The notes beneath the pieces are model-generated. The model did no database searches. It saw only the letters and a program-made list of their open reading frames with translations, and had not been told where the DNA came from. 64,000 nucleotides of DNA from the NCBI GenBank assembly GCA_020002185.1, contig CM034531.1, positions 45,274,574 through 45,338,573 of the forward strand, written 5' to 3'. Each line of letters opens with the position of its first letter. Positions within the stretch are counted from its first letter, which is position 1. Made by a program: the position numbers and the translations under genes. Source of the DNA: Paraescarpia echinospica. Lineage: Eukaryota > Annelida > Polychaeta > Sabellida > Siboglinidae. Below, one piece after another: positions 63,666 to 64,000 of the stretch.

Positions 63666-64000
63666 TAGGTAGGCACTTCAATGAATCCTGCTACCGCGAT
63701 GTTTTTACGTGCGCGCAGCGGCGTCGCTGCAGCGCCGTCTCGTTTACTCGGCACCTGGGTAGTGTTTTATTTCAACCTCTATTTTCGCGCTCTTTTCCCG
63801 GTCGTTTACGTCATTCGCAGCGGGATTCCTTTTGCGGGTAAGTCGAACTTTCTGTACGTCCTTTTCTTTTTCAAATTTGATCAAAATTATGGTAAATTTA
63901 ATCGATTTGATGACATAGCTGTGTTTCAGTTGCAAAATTTATAGTCTAGTAATGATTTGTATCGAACGATTATGTCTGTAGGTAGATCTATAGGATTAAA
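63666..64000 (+). repeat. Repeat family 'TAGGCACTTCAA', copy 3 (runs off the window)
   Basis: Starts TAGGTAGGCACTTCAATG, directly after the hAT end. Positions 63700-63935 match 48910-49130 in inverted orientation. An open frame over it has no recognisable domain. Confidence 0.6.

Overview
This is a eukaryotic (animal) genomic window of about 64 kb. It is AT-rich and repeat-laden. Its real genes have short exons with GT-AG introns. A DEG/ENaC channel, a secernin, an ALDH9-like dehydrogenase and a wide mix of animal transposons point to an aquatic invertebrate. A lophotrochozoan such as a mollusc or annelid is my best guess, but it is only a guess. I saw no rRNA, tRNA, CRISPR array or bacterial operon structure.

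Three host genes can be reconstructed from exons with matching splice phases. (1) A secernin (peptidase C69 family) lies on + at 18373-23590. It lacks its 5' exon(s) and carries two alternative copies of one internal exon. (2) A complete DEG/ENaC sodium channel lies on - at 34928-27583. It has nine exons and 935 codons, and one giant exon inserts about 480 residues into the extracellular domain just before TM2. (3) The N-terminal half of an ALDH9-like aldehyde dehydrogenase lies on + at about 52907-57092 in four exons. The catalytic half is not in the window.

The rest is mostly mobile DNA. 1-13.4 kb: a tyrosine-recombinase-retroelement Gag-like remnant, a large multicopy protein gene split by a non-LTR retrotransposon, a pogo-like transposon and a 104-bp satellite. 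14.4-16.5 kb: a well-bounded PIF/Harbinger element with TTA target duplication that carries only an intact spliced MADF-domain gene. 17.0-18.2 kb: a LINE remnant. 26.6-27.3 kb: a long imperfect palindrome. 30.7-31.2 kb: a Penelope-like GIY-YIG remnant inside a channel intron. 37.8-44.4 kb: one LINE inserted inside another. 46.2-51.7 kb: a complex of satellites and inverted 195-bp arrays. 53.6-54.6 kb and 55.7-56.6 kb: a LINE tail and a 20-bp minisatellite inside ALDH introns. 57.9-60.5 kb: a dispersed repeat family. 60.5-63.7 kb: a hAT element with a transposase interrupted by one stop codon.

The three host genes show no functional link. The most notable host-gene observations are the channel's giant insertion and the frame-locked pair of secernin exons. 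The most notable mobile element is the transposase-less Harbinger.
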